A stretch of DNA of 64,000 nt from Cysteiniphilum litorale (GCF_003428165.1 NZ_QLIQ01000004.1:54189-118188), one strand, 5' to 3'. Shown: positions 42,406 to 52,169, numbered from the stretch's first letter. Notes: a model not told the origin generated them from the letters alone. Program-made: numbers and translations.

Positions 42406-42422
42406 GGTTAAACCAATAAGGA
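42406..42422 (+). promoter_or_regulatory. shared UTR element, copy J, before DinG-type gene
   Basis: GGTTAAACCAATAAGGA, six bases ahead of the ATG at 42428. It supplies the ribosome site and marks the helicase as part of the same regulated set. Confidence 0.55.
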
Positions 42423-42427
42423 TTGCA

Positions 42428-44218
42428 ATGAATTTAACACAACATAAAGAGATAAAGCTAAGATCGTCTCAACTAAGTATTATTGATGACATCCATCAAA
42501 GTTTAAGAAATAATGAAGATATTGCTTTTGAGGCTCCAACGGGTACTGGAAAAACAATTGCTTATTTGTATGCTGGATTCATCTTAGCTAAAGAACAAAA
42601 AAGGAAGTTAATTGTTTCCACGTCAACAAATTTACTCCAGGATCAAATAATAAAAGACATTCCAAAATTAGAACAACTGTGTAAATGTAGAGTAAACATT
42701 GCCTTATTAAAAGGTAAGCAGCACTATATGTGCCTACAAAAATTTAGTCATAACGCAAGTTTGCATCAAACAGACCTAGAGAAAATAAATACTGAATTAG
42801 ACAGTGGATGGAATCTCGAACGTAATAACTTAAAAGGGGTCTTTAGCAAAAAATTCATAAATGATGTATTCTATTCATTTGGGTGTTGCATAGGATCTTT
42901 TTGTCAATATGCTGACTATTGTCCTGCAATAAGCAAAAATCAGTTAGGGGAAAATGCAGATATAATTGTTATTAACCATGATCTTTTGCTGTGTGAACTT
43001 ATGAATGATAAATCATTTATTGTTCGCAATAGCAATGATTATATTTATGTTATTGATGAAGCTCATACCTTTAGCTCAAAAGCAATAGCTAAGACACAAT
43101 GCAAACTTTCTCTAGAGGCACTGCTTAGAAATCTTATAAGACTGGAGAGTATAAATGGCGTAGACAAAATGTGTGCGTTAAAGGATGTGATAACTCACAC
43201 AAGAAGTAATATGAGTATACTTTTAAAAGACATTACTACAATTGATGAAAACACTGCACTAAAGTCAAATCTGAATAAAATTCATTTGTTGTTAGCTAAC
43301 AAGCTTAAAGAAATGAAGAGTAGTCAACTTTATATTAAAGCAGTAGAAAGCACTAATTATCTAGTACTTAGCCAGATGAAGAAGTTAGAAGATAGCTTGG
43401 AGACACTAGATGTAATGCTAAATAATGAAATAAAATGCATATGGCATGATAAAGATTATATTGTCACGCAGGAGTTAACTGCTACAAGGATAATGTCAAC
43501 TTATGTTAGTCCGATATTAAAAGGAAAATCAGTATGGTGTTCAGCGACATTAACTGTTAATAATAGCTTTAACTACTTTAAACATCAGGTTTCTAATTTT
43601 TCACTATCAAATACTAAACGATATAAATCAAGCTTTGATTATTCAACAGTTAAGTTATTAATACCTAAGATATCCAGTGGTCCAAATGCATTAATATTCG
43701 ATAGCCTTCATAATTTTCTTCTTGATGAAGAATATAATGCAAAATTATATTTATTCACAAGTCGTAAAGATATGTTAGAGGCGTATAGCTATATTGATGA
43801 TATCAATAAAAAAAATATCATCATTCAAGATGGCGTAGAGTCAAAGGAGTTTATGATACAAAAACATAAAGACAATATTGATTCAGGGAATAGGTCAGTT
43901 ATTTTTGGTTTACAGACCTTCTTTGAAGGTGTTGATCTTCCAGGTAAATATTTAAATGAAGTTTTAATTTACAAATTACCATTTGAGAGTAATGAAAGCC
44001 CAATCAACAGGGCATTATTAAAATACAATAATCGAAACTTGTTTGCAGATAAGATACTTCCTGAAGCCGCAATAAGATTAAAACAAATGTGCGGTCGACT
44101 TTTAAGAAGCGATAAGGATTATGGTAGGCTGATTATATTAGATAATCGTTTAATCAATGCAAAATATTCAAGCTATTTATTGGCTTCCATACCTGAATAT
44201 GTGCTTTCACAATTTTAG
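42428..44218 (+). CDS. DinG/XPD-like DNA helicase
   Basis: 596 residues from the ATG at 42428, chosen because the conserved AAGGATTGCA leader is just upstream. Walker A APTGTGKT (residues 36-43), D210-E-A-H box, an Fe-S-type set of four cysteines between (YMCLQKF and CCIGSFCQYADYC), helicase motif V/VI segments VIFGLQTFFEGVDLPG and QMCGRLLRSDKDYGR. DinG-family enzymes unwind DNA 5' to 3' and remove R-loops. It directly precedes CRISPR array 1. DinG-type helicases are linked to type IV CRISPR and to plasmid competition, but no type IV genes are present. Confidence 0.85.
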   Translation: MNLTQHKEIKLRSSQLSIIDDIHQSLRNNEDIAFEAPTGTGKTIAYLYAGFILAKEQKRKLIVSTSTNLLQDQIIKDIPKLEQLCKCRVNIALLKGKQHYMCLQKFSHNASLHQTDLEKINTELDSGWNLERNNLKGVFSKKFINDVFYSFGCCIGSFCQYADYCPAISKNQLGENADIIVINHDLLLCELMNDKSFIVRNSNDYIYVIDEAHTFSSKAIAKTQCKLSLEALLRNLIRLESINGVDKMCALKDVITHTRSNMSILLKDITTIDENTALKSNLNKIHLLLANKLKEMKSSQLYIKAVESTNYLVLSQMKKLEDSLETLDVMLNNEIKCIWHDKDYIVTQELTATRIMSTYVSPILKGKSVWCSATLTVNNSFNYFKHQVSNFSLSNTKRYKSSFDYSTVKLLIPKISSGPNALIFDSLHNFLLDEEYNAKLYLFTSRKDMLEAYSYIDDINKKNIIIQDGVESKEFMIQKHKDNIDSGNRSVIFGLQTFFEGVDLPGKYLNEVLIYKLPFESNESPINRALLKYNNRNLFADKILPEAAIRLKQMCGRLLRSDKDYGRLIILDNRLINAKYSSYLLASIPEYVLSQF

Positions 44219-44229
44219 TGTAGACGTAA

Positions 44230-44515
44230 GTTCTGGATAGCATAAATTCTAAAGTTGATGAAATTGTTCATTGTTTTGGATAGCGTAAATTCTAAAGTGG
44301 AAGACGTTAAATACAAGTTTTGGACAGCGTAAATTCTAAAGCTGAAGGATCATCATTAAGGTTTTGGATAGCATGAATTCTAAAGCTATTTATTTGTGAC
44401 CACGTTTTGGATAGCATGAATTCTAAAGACCAGGTGAACCAGTATTCGTTTTGGATAGCATAAATTCTAAAGTAAATGATTTGATATTTTGTTTTGGATA
44501 GCATAAATTCTAAAG
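44230..44515 (-). CRISPR. CRISPR array 1 (7 repeats, 6 short spacers)
   Basis: 25-bp repeats at 44230, 44273, 44317, 44361, 44404, 44448 and 44491, consensus GTTTTGGATAGC-ATAAA-TTCTAAAG as written on the plus strand, separated by unique spacers of 18 or 19 bp. The leader-like sequence lies on the right (44516-44640), so transcription is inferred leftward. Repeat variants run in adjacent pairs (GCGT in the 2nd and 3rd, GCATG in the 4th and 5th). The leftmost repeat is degenerate, as expected for the distal end. Unlike arrays 2 and 3, it is not next to cas genes. Confidence 0.85.
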
Positions 44516-44640
44516 AGATGGTAGTGTATATTAGACTATATATCAAGTGTTTAGTTGGCTATGTTGTGTTGCGTAAACACCTTATATTAACCAATTTCGA
44601 CATCATTATTCAATAATCTTTATTTTAAATGCTCTACATT
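44516..44640 (-). promoter_or_regulatory. leader of CRISPR array 1
   Basis: It shares GATGGTAGTGTATATTAGAC, CTATATATCAAGT and the end AATAATCTTTATTTTA with the leaders of arrays 2 and 3, but is more diverged and is not followed by cas1. Confidence 0.55.
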
Positions 44641-44723
44641 AACTTAATATTTCATATCGCATTCGTTTGCAACTTCAACTTGTTATAATTGATATTGTTT
44701 ATTTTAAGTAAGGAGATTATAAA

Positions 44724-46094
44724 ATGTCGGATGAAATTAAAAAAGTTTATGAGAAAGTTAATGCAGAAGATATAAGAGAAGCATCATATGAGAGTGTTAG
44801 CGAATATTTTAATAATGTGGTAGATGCTTTAAATGCTGCCGAGTTGAAGGTCATAATGTCACCTATCTTACTAGAAGACAACATTGCAGTCATGAATGTA
44901 AATGGACAGCCTTTGGCATTTAGTTTTGACAATAACAATCAAGTAACTATTTTAAACCACAGTGATCCAGTTAGTGCATTAAAACATATTAAAGAAGCCG
45001 CTAAGGATGCAAGTTATTATGAGAATTTAACTCATAACTATCAAGCTATAGAAATGCAGGAAATGGGGAAGCTCTCGTGGTATACGGAGGCACAAAAAAA
45101 TTTAGATAACACTGTAAGTACGTTTGATAAATTAATGCAGAAACTAAATGTTAAAAATATTGACGAGGTTATGTCAAGCGAAGATCCAAGGGCTCATGCG
45201 GTATTAGCAAATGAAATAATGAGTATTGTGCGTGATGATAATAACTCAATTACTGGTTTAATGAGGATTTTAAATGATGATACGATCACAGAGGATATCA
45301 AAAAAACCTTTATAGAAAACAACCAAGATAAACTTGATAAAATTGCCGAGTTTGAGAAAAACGTATTGGGTTCTGACACATTAAATCAGGAGTTATCTGG
45401 AGGAATGGGTCAAATGTTAGAAAACGCTCAAGAAGAATTTAGCGCAAATGATTCAAAAATGGATCAAGGTCTAAGTGACACTGGTGAGGAAAATAGTCTT
45501 TTAGAGAACGTAGAAAAATCACAGAACACATCAGAATCAGCGTTTGCTAATTCAGCGATGAGCCAAGCCGCTAGAGTTGTATCTGATGTTATTAAAATAT
45601 TACTTGATGTATTAAAGAAAGCATTCAAGTTTATAGAAAATACTTTCAATAAGGCTATTGAAAAAAGCAGGGGTGGTTTTGCAAAAATATCAGAGGTTAT
45701 AAAAGAGAATGCTCCTGGATTCATAGATAAAACTAAACAGATTGCTTTTGGAAAAAATATTCCTGAGGGGGTGAGGTTATTAGATTCTTTGGAAAAATCA
45801 TTCGCGGAGCTAACGCAAGACCATAATAGATTCCAAAAAATTGGAATTGATGGTAACTATGCTATGAGCAATGCCAACATCCCTTTTTCTGTGAAGGAGT
45901 ATAAACTAGATAATATAGATAAATCAGGGAAAACAGATATTCATGCAGAGTTGAAATTAAAGAACTCTGAAACAATCAAAGAAGATATAAGGTTAATCGT
46001 TGAGCAGGATGATCAATATAATAAAAATAAAGCCAAAACGAGTTATGTAGATAGAGATAGAAATCAATCTCAATTAAATGAAAAATCACTTTAA
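44724..46094 (+). CDS. unrecognised 456-aa acidic protein
   Basis: A soluble, helix-rich product with a good ribosome site (AAGGAG). It includes AAQVVSDVIK-type helices and a central amphipathic stretch (ISVVIKENAPGFIDKTK-like region at about 324-340), and ends with charged repeats (KNKAKTSYVDRDRNQSQLNE). The next gene, a primase-like protein, follows after 15 bp. A partner in plasmid DNA processing is plausible, but no family is recognised. Confidence 0.55.
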   Translation: MSDEIKKVYEKVNAEDIREASYESVSEYFNNVVDALNAAELKVIMSPILLEDNIAVMNVNGQPLAFSFDNNNQVTILNHSDPVSALKHIKEAAKDASYYENLTHNYQAIEMQEMGKLSWYTEAQKNLDNTVSTFDKLMQKLNVKNIDEVMSSEDPRAHAVLANEIMSIVRDDNNSITGLMRILNDDTITEDIKKTFIENNQDKLDKIAEFEKNVLGSDTLNQELSGGMGQMLENAQEEFSANDSKMDQGLSDTGEENSLLENVEKSQNTSESAFANSAMSQAARVVSDVIKILLDVLKKAFKFIENTFNKAIEKSRGGFAKISEVIKENAPGFIDKTKQIAFGKNIPEGVRLLDSLEKSFAELTQDHNRFQKIGIDGNYAMSNANIPFSVKEYKLDNIDKSGKTDIHAELKLKNSETIKEDIRLIVEQDDQYNKNKAKTSYVDRDRNQSQLNEKSL

Positions 46095-46109
46095 GTTACG
46101 AGGTAAACC

Positions 46110-49100
46110 ATGTCATATAAAGATAGAAAGTTAATATGCCTGGAAATAAGTAAAAACCCAATAGACTTTTATAAAAAGTATCTAGGTGATAAGTACTATA
46201 TAGATGGAAATACAGCAAGGTGGGGAGATAAGGGTTCTTTTTCTGTATATATTGCAGGTAAAGATAAAGGTAGGGCAGCAGATCTTGCAAACAATGAGAA
46301 AGGATTTGATCCGGTTCACTTTTTGACAAAAAATATCAGGGGCCCTAAGTTAGGATATAAAGATGCCCTTGATGTTGCATGGAATCATGCTGGTCTTGGT
46401 GATGAGGTTCCGATCAATAAACAAATTAAAGATCGTATTAAAACAGCTAAAGAACTATCATTAGAAAATATAGGATTATCTGTAAAACAAAAGGTGGAAA
46501 TTGCCAATAGAATATGGAGTTATACGTCTGATTATGATCACCATGAATCAAAAACTGTTAAATTTCTAAATAAAGGCAATTATAAAAGTAGTGGGTTATT
46601 AGTGAGAGATTTACCTTCATACCAGAATGACGGTAAAACTAAGAATAAACCTGGTGGAGTCGTTATTCCTTGCTACAATACTGAGTATAAATTATTGGGT
46701 ACTCATACATATTATCTTGATGATGATGGTCAGAGTGTTGCGTACAAAAGAAAAGCTAGTGATAGAGGGTTGTACAAACAAACGCATGGCGATTTTATAT
46801 CAGATAATACATTAGGAATTATAAAAGATTTTGATCATGATAATAAAAAAGTCCAATTTATATGTTCTGAAGATTTAAAAACGGCATTAGCTGTACATAC
46901 ATCGATCGACTATGAAAACCCATATGTGACAAGTAGTTTTGGTAGAGCAAACTTAAAGAATGCAATAGATCACATTATAGCATTATCAGATAGAGGCTAT
47001 GATGTAGAGCCCATCATTTTATTACGACAGAGTTTTCCATCTAAGCAAGAGGATAAAGTCAGCATTCCTAAAACAATGTTAGATATACTGGCGCAATTTA
47101 AAGCTCAACTTCCAGATGAAATTATCAAAAAAACAAAAATACATCAACCCAACCTTTTTGCATATTTAGAAGAACAACACCCAAGATACAACGTCTTAAG
47201 AAGATATGGGAATGATTGGAATGATGTATATAGTTATAAACAACAAGATTTTAAAAAGAGGTTTGCTGAGCAGGAAAAAAGCCTAGATCAAATAATTGAT
47301 TTTTATAAACAAGATTTACCTTATGAGCCATCATCTCTTGTCCAAAATGAAAAATATGATGTAGATAGCATCGTTAAAGCTCTAATTGACAATTCTGAAG
47401 ATACATACAGAGAAATTTTCTTCAACCGAGGCGAGCCTAAAAATAAAGGTGCTAGTTTAAATAGGGAGCTTCGATATGATGGCGGTCTTATTGTGACTTT
47501 GCATGGAAAAAACAGAGGGTCTTGGTTTAGTCATACTGAGCAGCGAGGAGGGGGCCCATTACAAGCAATAGAGTATGAAGAAGGAAGTAAGAGTTATAAA
47601 GAGACTATTGAGCGGGCAATTGAAATATTAGGCATGTCAAAGGATGCGTTTATATCCTCAGATATGAGTAATAAGGATATGGAACATAGAGAAAAATTGC
47701 GAAAAGAGCGTGAAGAAAAACGAAGGCAAGAAGATCTTGAGCAAAAAAAATATTTAATGCTGAAGGCTCAAAGTTTGTATAATGCCTCAACTGATATGAC
47801 TAAAGAAAACTTAGCCTATGTCTACAGCAATAATAGAGGGTTAAATCCAGCTGGTTATAATGACGTTAGATTTATAGATGTAGGGGCAAAATGGTATGAC
47901 TATGAAGAACAGGAAGATGGGAGCTTTAAAGCGGTAGAGCAAACGAATCGTGGTCCGGCGTTAATGCTAGTTGCAAAAAATGAAAATGGCGATATCACAG
48001 CTGTACAAAGAACATTTTTAACTAAAGATGGAAAAAAGAATAATAATTTATATCTTGTGAAGAGAACAGATGGTGTTTTGAATGGATCGGCTCATATACT
48101 TCAAAAAGGTGAATCAAAAAGAGTTATTATAGGGGAGGGATATGAAACTGCTGGTTCACTCGCTAATGCTTTTCCAAATGATACCGTGTTGGTGAGTATG
48201 GGTATTAATAATATGTCGAATTTACTTAATGTTATTAAAAACATACCTACTATCAATCATGTCATTTTCGCAAAAGACAATGATGGTGAGGATTTAAAAA
48301 AACCAAATGCATTTTCTAATGCTGTTAATACATACCATCAGGCTGGTTATAACATAGAAATTCTTGAACCATTAATGCTAGAAAGTATCATTAAAAAAGT
48401 AGATGAGCATAATCAACATTTGCTTGAAGGGGAAAAAGCCAAAAAGCCAAAAACAGATTGGAATGATGTGCATCAAGAATTTGGGCTTGATGGACTAAAA
48501 AATGCATTAGCTGATGAGAAATGTAATTTAAATATTCAGTCATTTTTGGATGTAGATGAACCTTTAGCTGTAAACCAAGAAACATTAATGAACTGGATTG
48601 TTAAAAATAAGCTCGAGGATGGTCAAAGTAATAATTCTGTTCAGAAAGATAATGAATTTGGCGCGAATCAACAATCAATGACATTGAATAAGGCAGCAGC
48701 AGAGCTCAGGAAAATTATAAATAAGTTGATGACTGATCAAGGTGGCAATTCTCAAACAGCAATGGAAAGTAATAACCAAAACAATGATCAAAACGTTGAT
48801 AAGACTCAGAATAATAAAAATACTATTGTTAACGATGATGAATATAGGTTAAGTACATTTATAGATCGCTTATATAGTAGATATAGTCCAAATAAAAGCT
48901 ATAACTCATCATCTAAATTAAATATTATGCTTTTTGCAGCATCAAATCAAATTTATCAAACTGGAGTATATTTGATCGGTGATGCTATAGATAAACATAA
49001 AAATCATAGTGATATATCTGAGCGTCAATTGAGTCTAGTACAGTCTTTAGATAGCAACTATTATTGGAATACAATGTATGATTTATTTGAGTCATTGGAT

Positions 49101-50312
49101 GACCAAAGCCTAAAGCTATCTTCTATCAATGACATTATGAGCAGTTTTTCTAATGATAAGTCGGTTGATATTGAATTTGTAAAATTTATCAATGAAATGG
49201 AAGAAAAAATGTCAGAGGTCTTAAGTGAGATTGATCCAGCGCAAAGCCTGTGGTCCAACAATTCAAATTCAATTATTGAAGCTATTCAAAGTGACATGAG
49301 GTTTTTATCAGTAAATTTGAAAGACGAAAATCTAAATAATGTCAAAGTTAACTACATTGAAGTGCAAAAGCATAACTTTAATGCTTCAGATGCAAAATAT
49401 CACCTTTATCTAAAGGAGCTTGATATTGCATTAAATAAGAAATTAGACAATTGTACTATCAATGTTAGTTACGATGAAAATGGAGTTAATAAAAGGCCAC
49501 AAATAAATATTGTTGGCACCAAGGATGATGATAATTATGAGAATATTGAGGCAATAATATCTGAAACAGCAAATGAACTATGGTATCAGTATGTTTTAGC
49601 ATCTAAAGATGAAGAGAAAAATCAAGACAGTTTGTTTTTAAGTAATCGGATTTCTGCTAGATATTTTGAAATAGTAAAAGAATGCGAAGTTGTGATGGGG
49701 GCGATAGACAGAAGTGAAAACCCAAAGTATTTAAAAAGCCAGTTGGCAAGTAAACTAAATTGCTTCAAGCACTACGCGCGACATATGGCAAGTGACAATA
49801 GTGTTTCAAGCGACAAGCTGCCTGACATAGATCAGCAAATAAAACTGCTTAAAGAGCTTAGTTTCCAAGTGAAAAATATTGATATATTAAATAATATCGA
49901 CACTAGTAATAGCGCAGAAAATATTGCTTCCGCCCTGTCTTCAAAATTAAAGTCAAATTCCGACATGATTGTAAATACGGAAATTAATCAGTTAGTTAAC
50001 TTTATAAGGATGGATGACTTTTTTGAGAAATATGCAAACAAGCAATTTGATAGGAAGTATTATGATGTGATGAAGTCCTTTGTCGATACTAAAGACATTT
50101 GTGGTATAGAGATACACTCTATCAATTATAATGCATTGTTTAATGAGTTGGATAAATTATATAAATCAATGCAATCATCACCAAATAACTCTGATAGTGT
50201 TAATAATCTTGAGGCAGGCGGATTTAAATTTAACGATTATCCTGGTGGAGTTGATATTGAGAATGATCACGTAAGTAAAAAAAATGTTGATCAGGCAATT
50301 AAAATAATATGA
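46110..50312 (+). CDS. 1400-aa Toprim/primase-like DNA-processing protein
   Basis: Two primase-like modules appear in tandem. The first (about 1-370) has an N-terminal zinc-less CHC2-like core (YIDGNTARWGDKGSFSVYIA) and a Toprim-like segment FICSEDLKTALAVHTSI. The second begins at about 425 (FFNRGEPKNKGASLNREL) and carries a clearer Toprim region: ALMLVAKNENGDITAVQRTF, IIGEGYETAGSLANAFPND, then VIFAKDNDGED and KTDWNDVH. The last 500 residues are helical and unassigned. A role in priming transferred DNA is the family expectation. It is the longest gene in the window and probably co-transcribed with the 456-aa gene. Confidence 0.65.
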   Translation: MSYKDRKLICLEISKNPIDFYKKYLGDKYYIDGNTARWGDKGSFSVYIAGKDKGRAADLANNEKGFDPVHFLTKNIRGPKLGYKDALDVAWNHAGLGDEVPINKQIKDRIKTAKELSLENIGLSVKQKVEIANRIWSYTSDYDHHESKTVKFLNKGNYKSSGLLVRDLPSYQNDGKTKNKPGGVVIPCYNTEYKLLGTHTYYLDDDGQSVAYKRKASDRGLYKQTHGDFISDNTLGIIKDFDHDNKKVQFICSEDLKTALAVHTSIDYENPYVTSSFGRANLKNAIDHIIALSDRGYDVEPIILLRQSFPSKQEDKVSIPKTMLDILAQFKAQLPDEIIKKTKIHQPNLFAYLEEQHPRYNVLRRYGNDWNDVYSYKQQDFKKRFAEQEKSLDQIIDFYKQDLPYEPSSLVQNEKYDVDSIVKALIDNSEDTYREIFFNRGEPKNKGASLNRELRYDGGLIVTLHGKNRGSWFSHTEQRGGGPLQAIEYEEGSKSYKETIERAIEILGMSKDAFISSDMSNKDMEHREKLRKEREEKRRQEDLEQKKYLMLKAQSLYNASTDMTKENLAYVYSNNRGLNPAGYNDVRFIDVGAKWYDYEEQEDGSFKAVEQTNRGPALMLVAKNENGDITAVQRTFLTKDGKKNNNLYLVKRTDGVLNGSAHILQKGESKRVIIGEGYETAGSLANAFPNDTVLVSMGINNMSNLLNVIKNIPTINHVIFAKDNDGEDLKKPNAFSNAVNTYHQAGYNIEILEPLMLESIIKKVDEHNQHLLEGEKAKKPKTDWNDVHQEFGLDGLKNALADEKCNLNIQSFLDVDEPLAVNQETLMNWIVKNKLEDGQSNNSVQKDNEFGANQQSMTLNKAAAELRKIINKLMTDQGGNSQTAMESNNQNNDQNVDKTQNNKNTIVNDDEYRLSTFIDRLYSRYSPNKSYNSSSKLNIMLFAASNQIYQTGVYLIGDAIDKHKNHSDISERQLSLVQSLDSNYYWNTMYDLFESLDDQSLKLSSINDIMSSFSNDKSVDIEFVKFINEMEEKMSEVLSEIDPAQSLWSNNSNSIIEAIQSDMRFLSVNLKDENLNNVKVNYIEVQKHNFNASDAKYHLYLKELDIALNKKLDNCTINVSYDENGVNKRPQINIVGTKDDDNYENIEAIISETANELWYQYVLASKDEEKNQDSLFLSNRISARYFEIVKECEVVMGAIDRSENPKYLKSQLASKLNCFKHYARHMASDNSVSSDKLPDIDQQIKLLKELSFQVKNIDILNNIDTSNSAENIASALSSKLKSNSDMIVNTEINQLVNFIRMDDFFEKYANKQFDRKYYDVMKSFVDTKDICGIEIHSINYNALFNELDKLYKSMQSSPNNSDSVNNLEAGGFKFNDYPGGVDIENDHVSKKNVDQAIKII

Positions 50313-50317
50313 AATAT

Positions 50318-50626
50318 TTATTTTTCACCTTCTCGTAATGCAGCAAGTTCATCAAGCAATTCAATTAGAAATTCTCTTGCTAACCATTCTTTAGATAGTA
50401 TATCAGGTTCGAAAGAATTGATTTCGTTATCATTTGATTTGTTAGGATTTTTTGTAAGCCCATATTCTTGAGCTCTTTTTCTTACGGTATGCTTTGAAAT
50501 ACCTAATTTTATGCCAATTTCTTCATAAGTTGCATGCGGCAGTTCCTGGGCTAAATATTCCGAGAGCGGGTAACCGCTTTCCTTTTCGAAACAGCTAGCA
50601 AAGCTGGTATTTTTTTTATACTTCAT
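50318..50626 (-). CDS. small helix-turn-helix regulator
   Basis: 102 residues. HTH core ATYEEIGIKLGISKHTVRKR (about residues 34-53), then FEPDILSKEWLAREFLIEL at the C-terminus. Paralogue of the shorter gene at 39726. Convergent with the primase-like gene with only 5 bp between. Likely plasmid regulation; the target is unknown. Confidence 0.65.
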   Translation of the reverse strand: MKYKKNTSFASCFEKESGYPLSEYLAQELPHATYEEIGIKLGISKHTVRKRAQEYGLTKNPNKSNDNEINSFEPDILSKEWLAREFLIELLDELAALREGEK

Positions 50627-50803
50627 GTTAATCTATTGGTAAATACCAATTTAATTGTTTATAACATATAAAATATATATAAATCAACAGTGTAAGCGAC
50701 TTAATCTATTTAAAATAAGCCAATAAGTCACCAAATGTTGCAAATACAACAATTGCTGTTTATAATTAGTATATGCAACATAGGTATTATTGAAGGATAT
50801 GAA

Positions 50804-51163
50804 ATGAGTGCTGAAAAAATTCCAGAAGTAAATGAAAATGAAGTGCTAGGAAAGGCAACTTTAAGTGCTTCAGCAAAACTTGGTATATCTCAGCAGCAAC
50901 TCGAGAGTATCATTGGGAGAAACAGATCATCAATCAATAGATCAGGAATAAACCCTAAAAGCAAAGAGGGTGAGCTTAGTTTGCTATTAATTCGCTGTTA
51001 TCGTTCACTGCATGCGTTAATGGGTGGAGATGATGCTAATATTAAACATTTCATGCGAACAAGAAATCAAGTGACAAAAGGAGTGCCTCAGGAACAAATA
51101 TATACAATTGGCGGGTTGGTGTGTCTTGTTCAGTTTCTTGATGCAATACGTGGTCGAGCATGA
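50804..51163 (+). CDS. Xre/MbcA/ParS-family antitoxin of RES pair
   Basis: 119 residues from the ATG at 50804 (GAAGGA upstream). HTH-like LGISQQQLESIIGRNRSSIN and the C-terminal toxin-binding domain with LLIRCYRSLHALMGGDDANI and KGVPQEQIYTIGGLVCLVQF, the arrangement of antitoxins that pair with RES toxins. The stop overlaps the toxin ATG by 4 bp. Confidence 0.85.
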   Translation: MSAEKIPEVNENEVLGKATLSASAKLGISQQQLESIIGRNRSSINRSGINPKSKEGELSLLLIRCYRSLHALMGGDDANIKHFMRTRNQVTKGVPQEQIYTIGGLVCLVQFLDAIRGRA

Positions 51164-51882
51164 TAGATGAACTGAATGAATATCTGCCTATTAATATAGA
51201 TGGAATTTTTTATCGTATAGTTGAGGCTCAAGAAATCAATGCAACACGGCAGCTCGTTGATACACTGGATGAGCATGAGTTATTAGAAAATATGATTGAG
51301 TCATCTAAACCTACCAATCCTTATAAAATGGATAGCTACCATTATTTGCTTTCGACGCCATTTCGATACCCTCCTCTGAATTATGGGAGCAGATTTGGAG
51401 CGGTGCATGAACCAAGTTTATTGTATGCATCAATAAAAGAATCAACCTGTATTGCAGAATGTGCCTTTTACAGATTGAATTTCTACTATAGCATGACCAA
51501 GCAGCCGCCAAAGACCCTTAAAAGTCAGCATACACTTTTTACGGCAAGCTTCCAAACATCTAAGGCCATCGATCTAACAGATCAAGTGTTTTCAAAGTAT
51601 ACTGGAAAGCTAATACATAAATCTGATTATTCATTTACTCAACGATTAGGTAGTGATTTGAGAAATAAAGGGTTTGATTGTGTGATATATACGTCTGCAA
51701 GAGACCCTTCTCATGGACTGAATATTGCTTTGTACAATCCATCACCTTTGAAAGAAGATAAGCCAATAAGCACACATGAGTGGTATTCAGAAGTATCAAA
51801 AGAGGTAGTTCAGTTCAAAAATATAAGAACAAAAGAAAGTTACGAGTTTCATATTAAAGATTTTTTTGACGATTATGTGTAG
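51160..51882 (+). CDS. RES-domain NAD-degrading toxin, C-terminus altered by insertion
   Basis: 240 residues. RES domain: FYRIVEAQE start, GSRFGAVHEPSLLYASIKES with the conserved Arg and Glu (TCIAECAFYR), YGLNIALYNP-type end. Such toxins degrade NAD+ by phosphorolysis. The stop TAG at 51880 belongs to the tip of the inserted TIR element. If the element and the intron within it are removed, one copy of ATTATG joins to 54868 and the frame continues GALPVWAK then TGA at 54891. The present toxin thus lacks 8 native residues and gains one Val. Confidence 0.85.
   Translation: MIDELNEYLPINIDGIFYRIVEAQEINATRQLVDTLDEHELLENMIESSKPTNPYKMDSYHYLLSTPFRYPPLNYGSRFGAVHEPSLLYASIKESTCIAECAFYRLNFYYSMTKQPPKTLKSQHTLFTASFQTSKAIDLTDQVFSKYTGKLIHKSDYSFTQRLGSDLRNKGFDCVIYTSARDPSHGLNIALYNPSPLKEDKPISTHEWYSEVSKEVVQFKNIRTKESYEFHIKDFFDDYV
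51872..51877 (+). repeat. 6-bp target-site duplication (left copy)
   Basis: ATTATG directly before TGTAGCGGCTCGC. The right copy is ATTATG at 54862-54867, beyond the intron. The pair supports one insertion event of the TIR element. Confidence 0.65.
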
Positions 51883-52034
51883 CGGCTCGCTTTCATAATC
51901 ACTCCGACCCGCTTTTATCGCTCAAAGTGGGACCACATTAATTGACTCTATAAATATTTTTCGACCCACATTAAATGACTTTATAAATTCCTCGACCCAC
52001 ATTATTTGCATCTGGGACCACATTAAATGATTTT
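51878..52034 (+). repeat. left terminal inverted repeat
   Basis: 157 bp, with GACCCGCTTTTATCGCTCAA and three variants of GACC(A/C)ACATTAA(A/T)TGA. It matches the reverse complement of 52859-53015 with few differences. Confidence 0.8.
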
Positions 52035-52169
52035 ATCCAATGCGCCTAAAGTGTCAGAAAAACCCTCGTTTTTCTTGTGACTCAATAAATTCATAAAACC
52101 TAATCATTCAATGCGAGATTACTCATTGAGAAAATCTACATAAGGTTGTTTATATCTTAATATCTTTTC

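Noticed and set aside
42428..44515. A type IV (DinG/Csf4) CRISPR system
   Set aside because: No csf1, csf2 or csf3 genes near; the repeats of array 1 match those beside cas1/cas12.
44307..44546. A minus-strand open frame with repeated LEFMLSKT
   Set aside because: The reading frame consists of CRISPR repeats and spacers of array 1; the periodic peptide is an artefact of 25-bp repeats.
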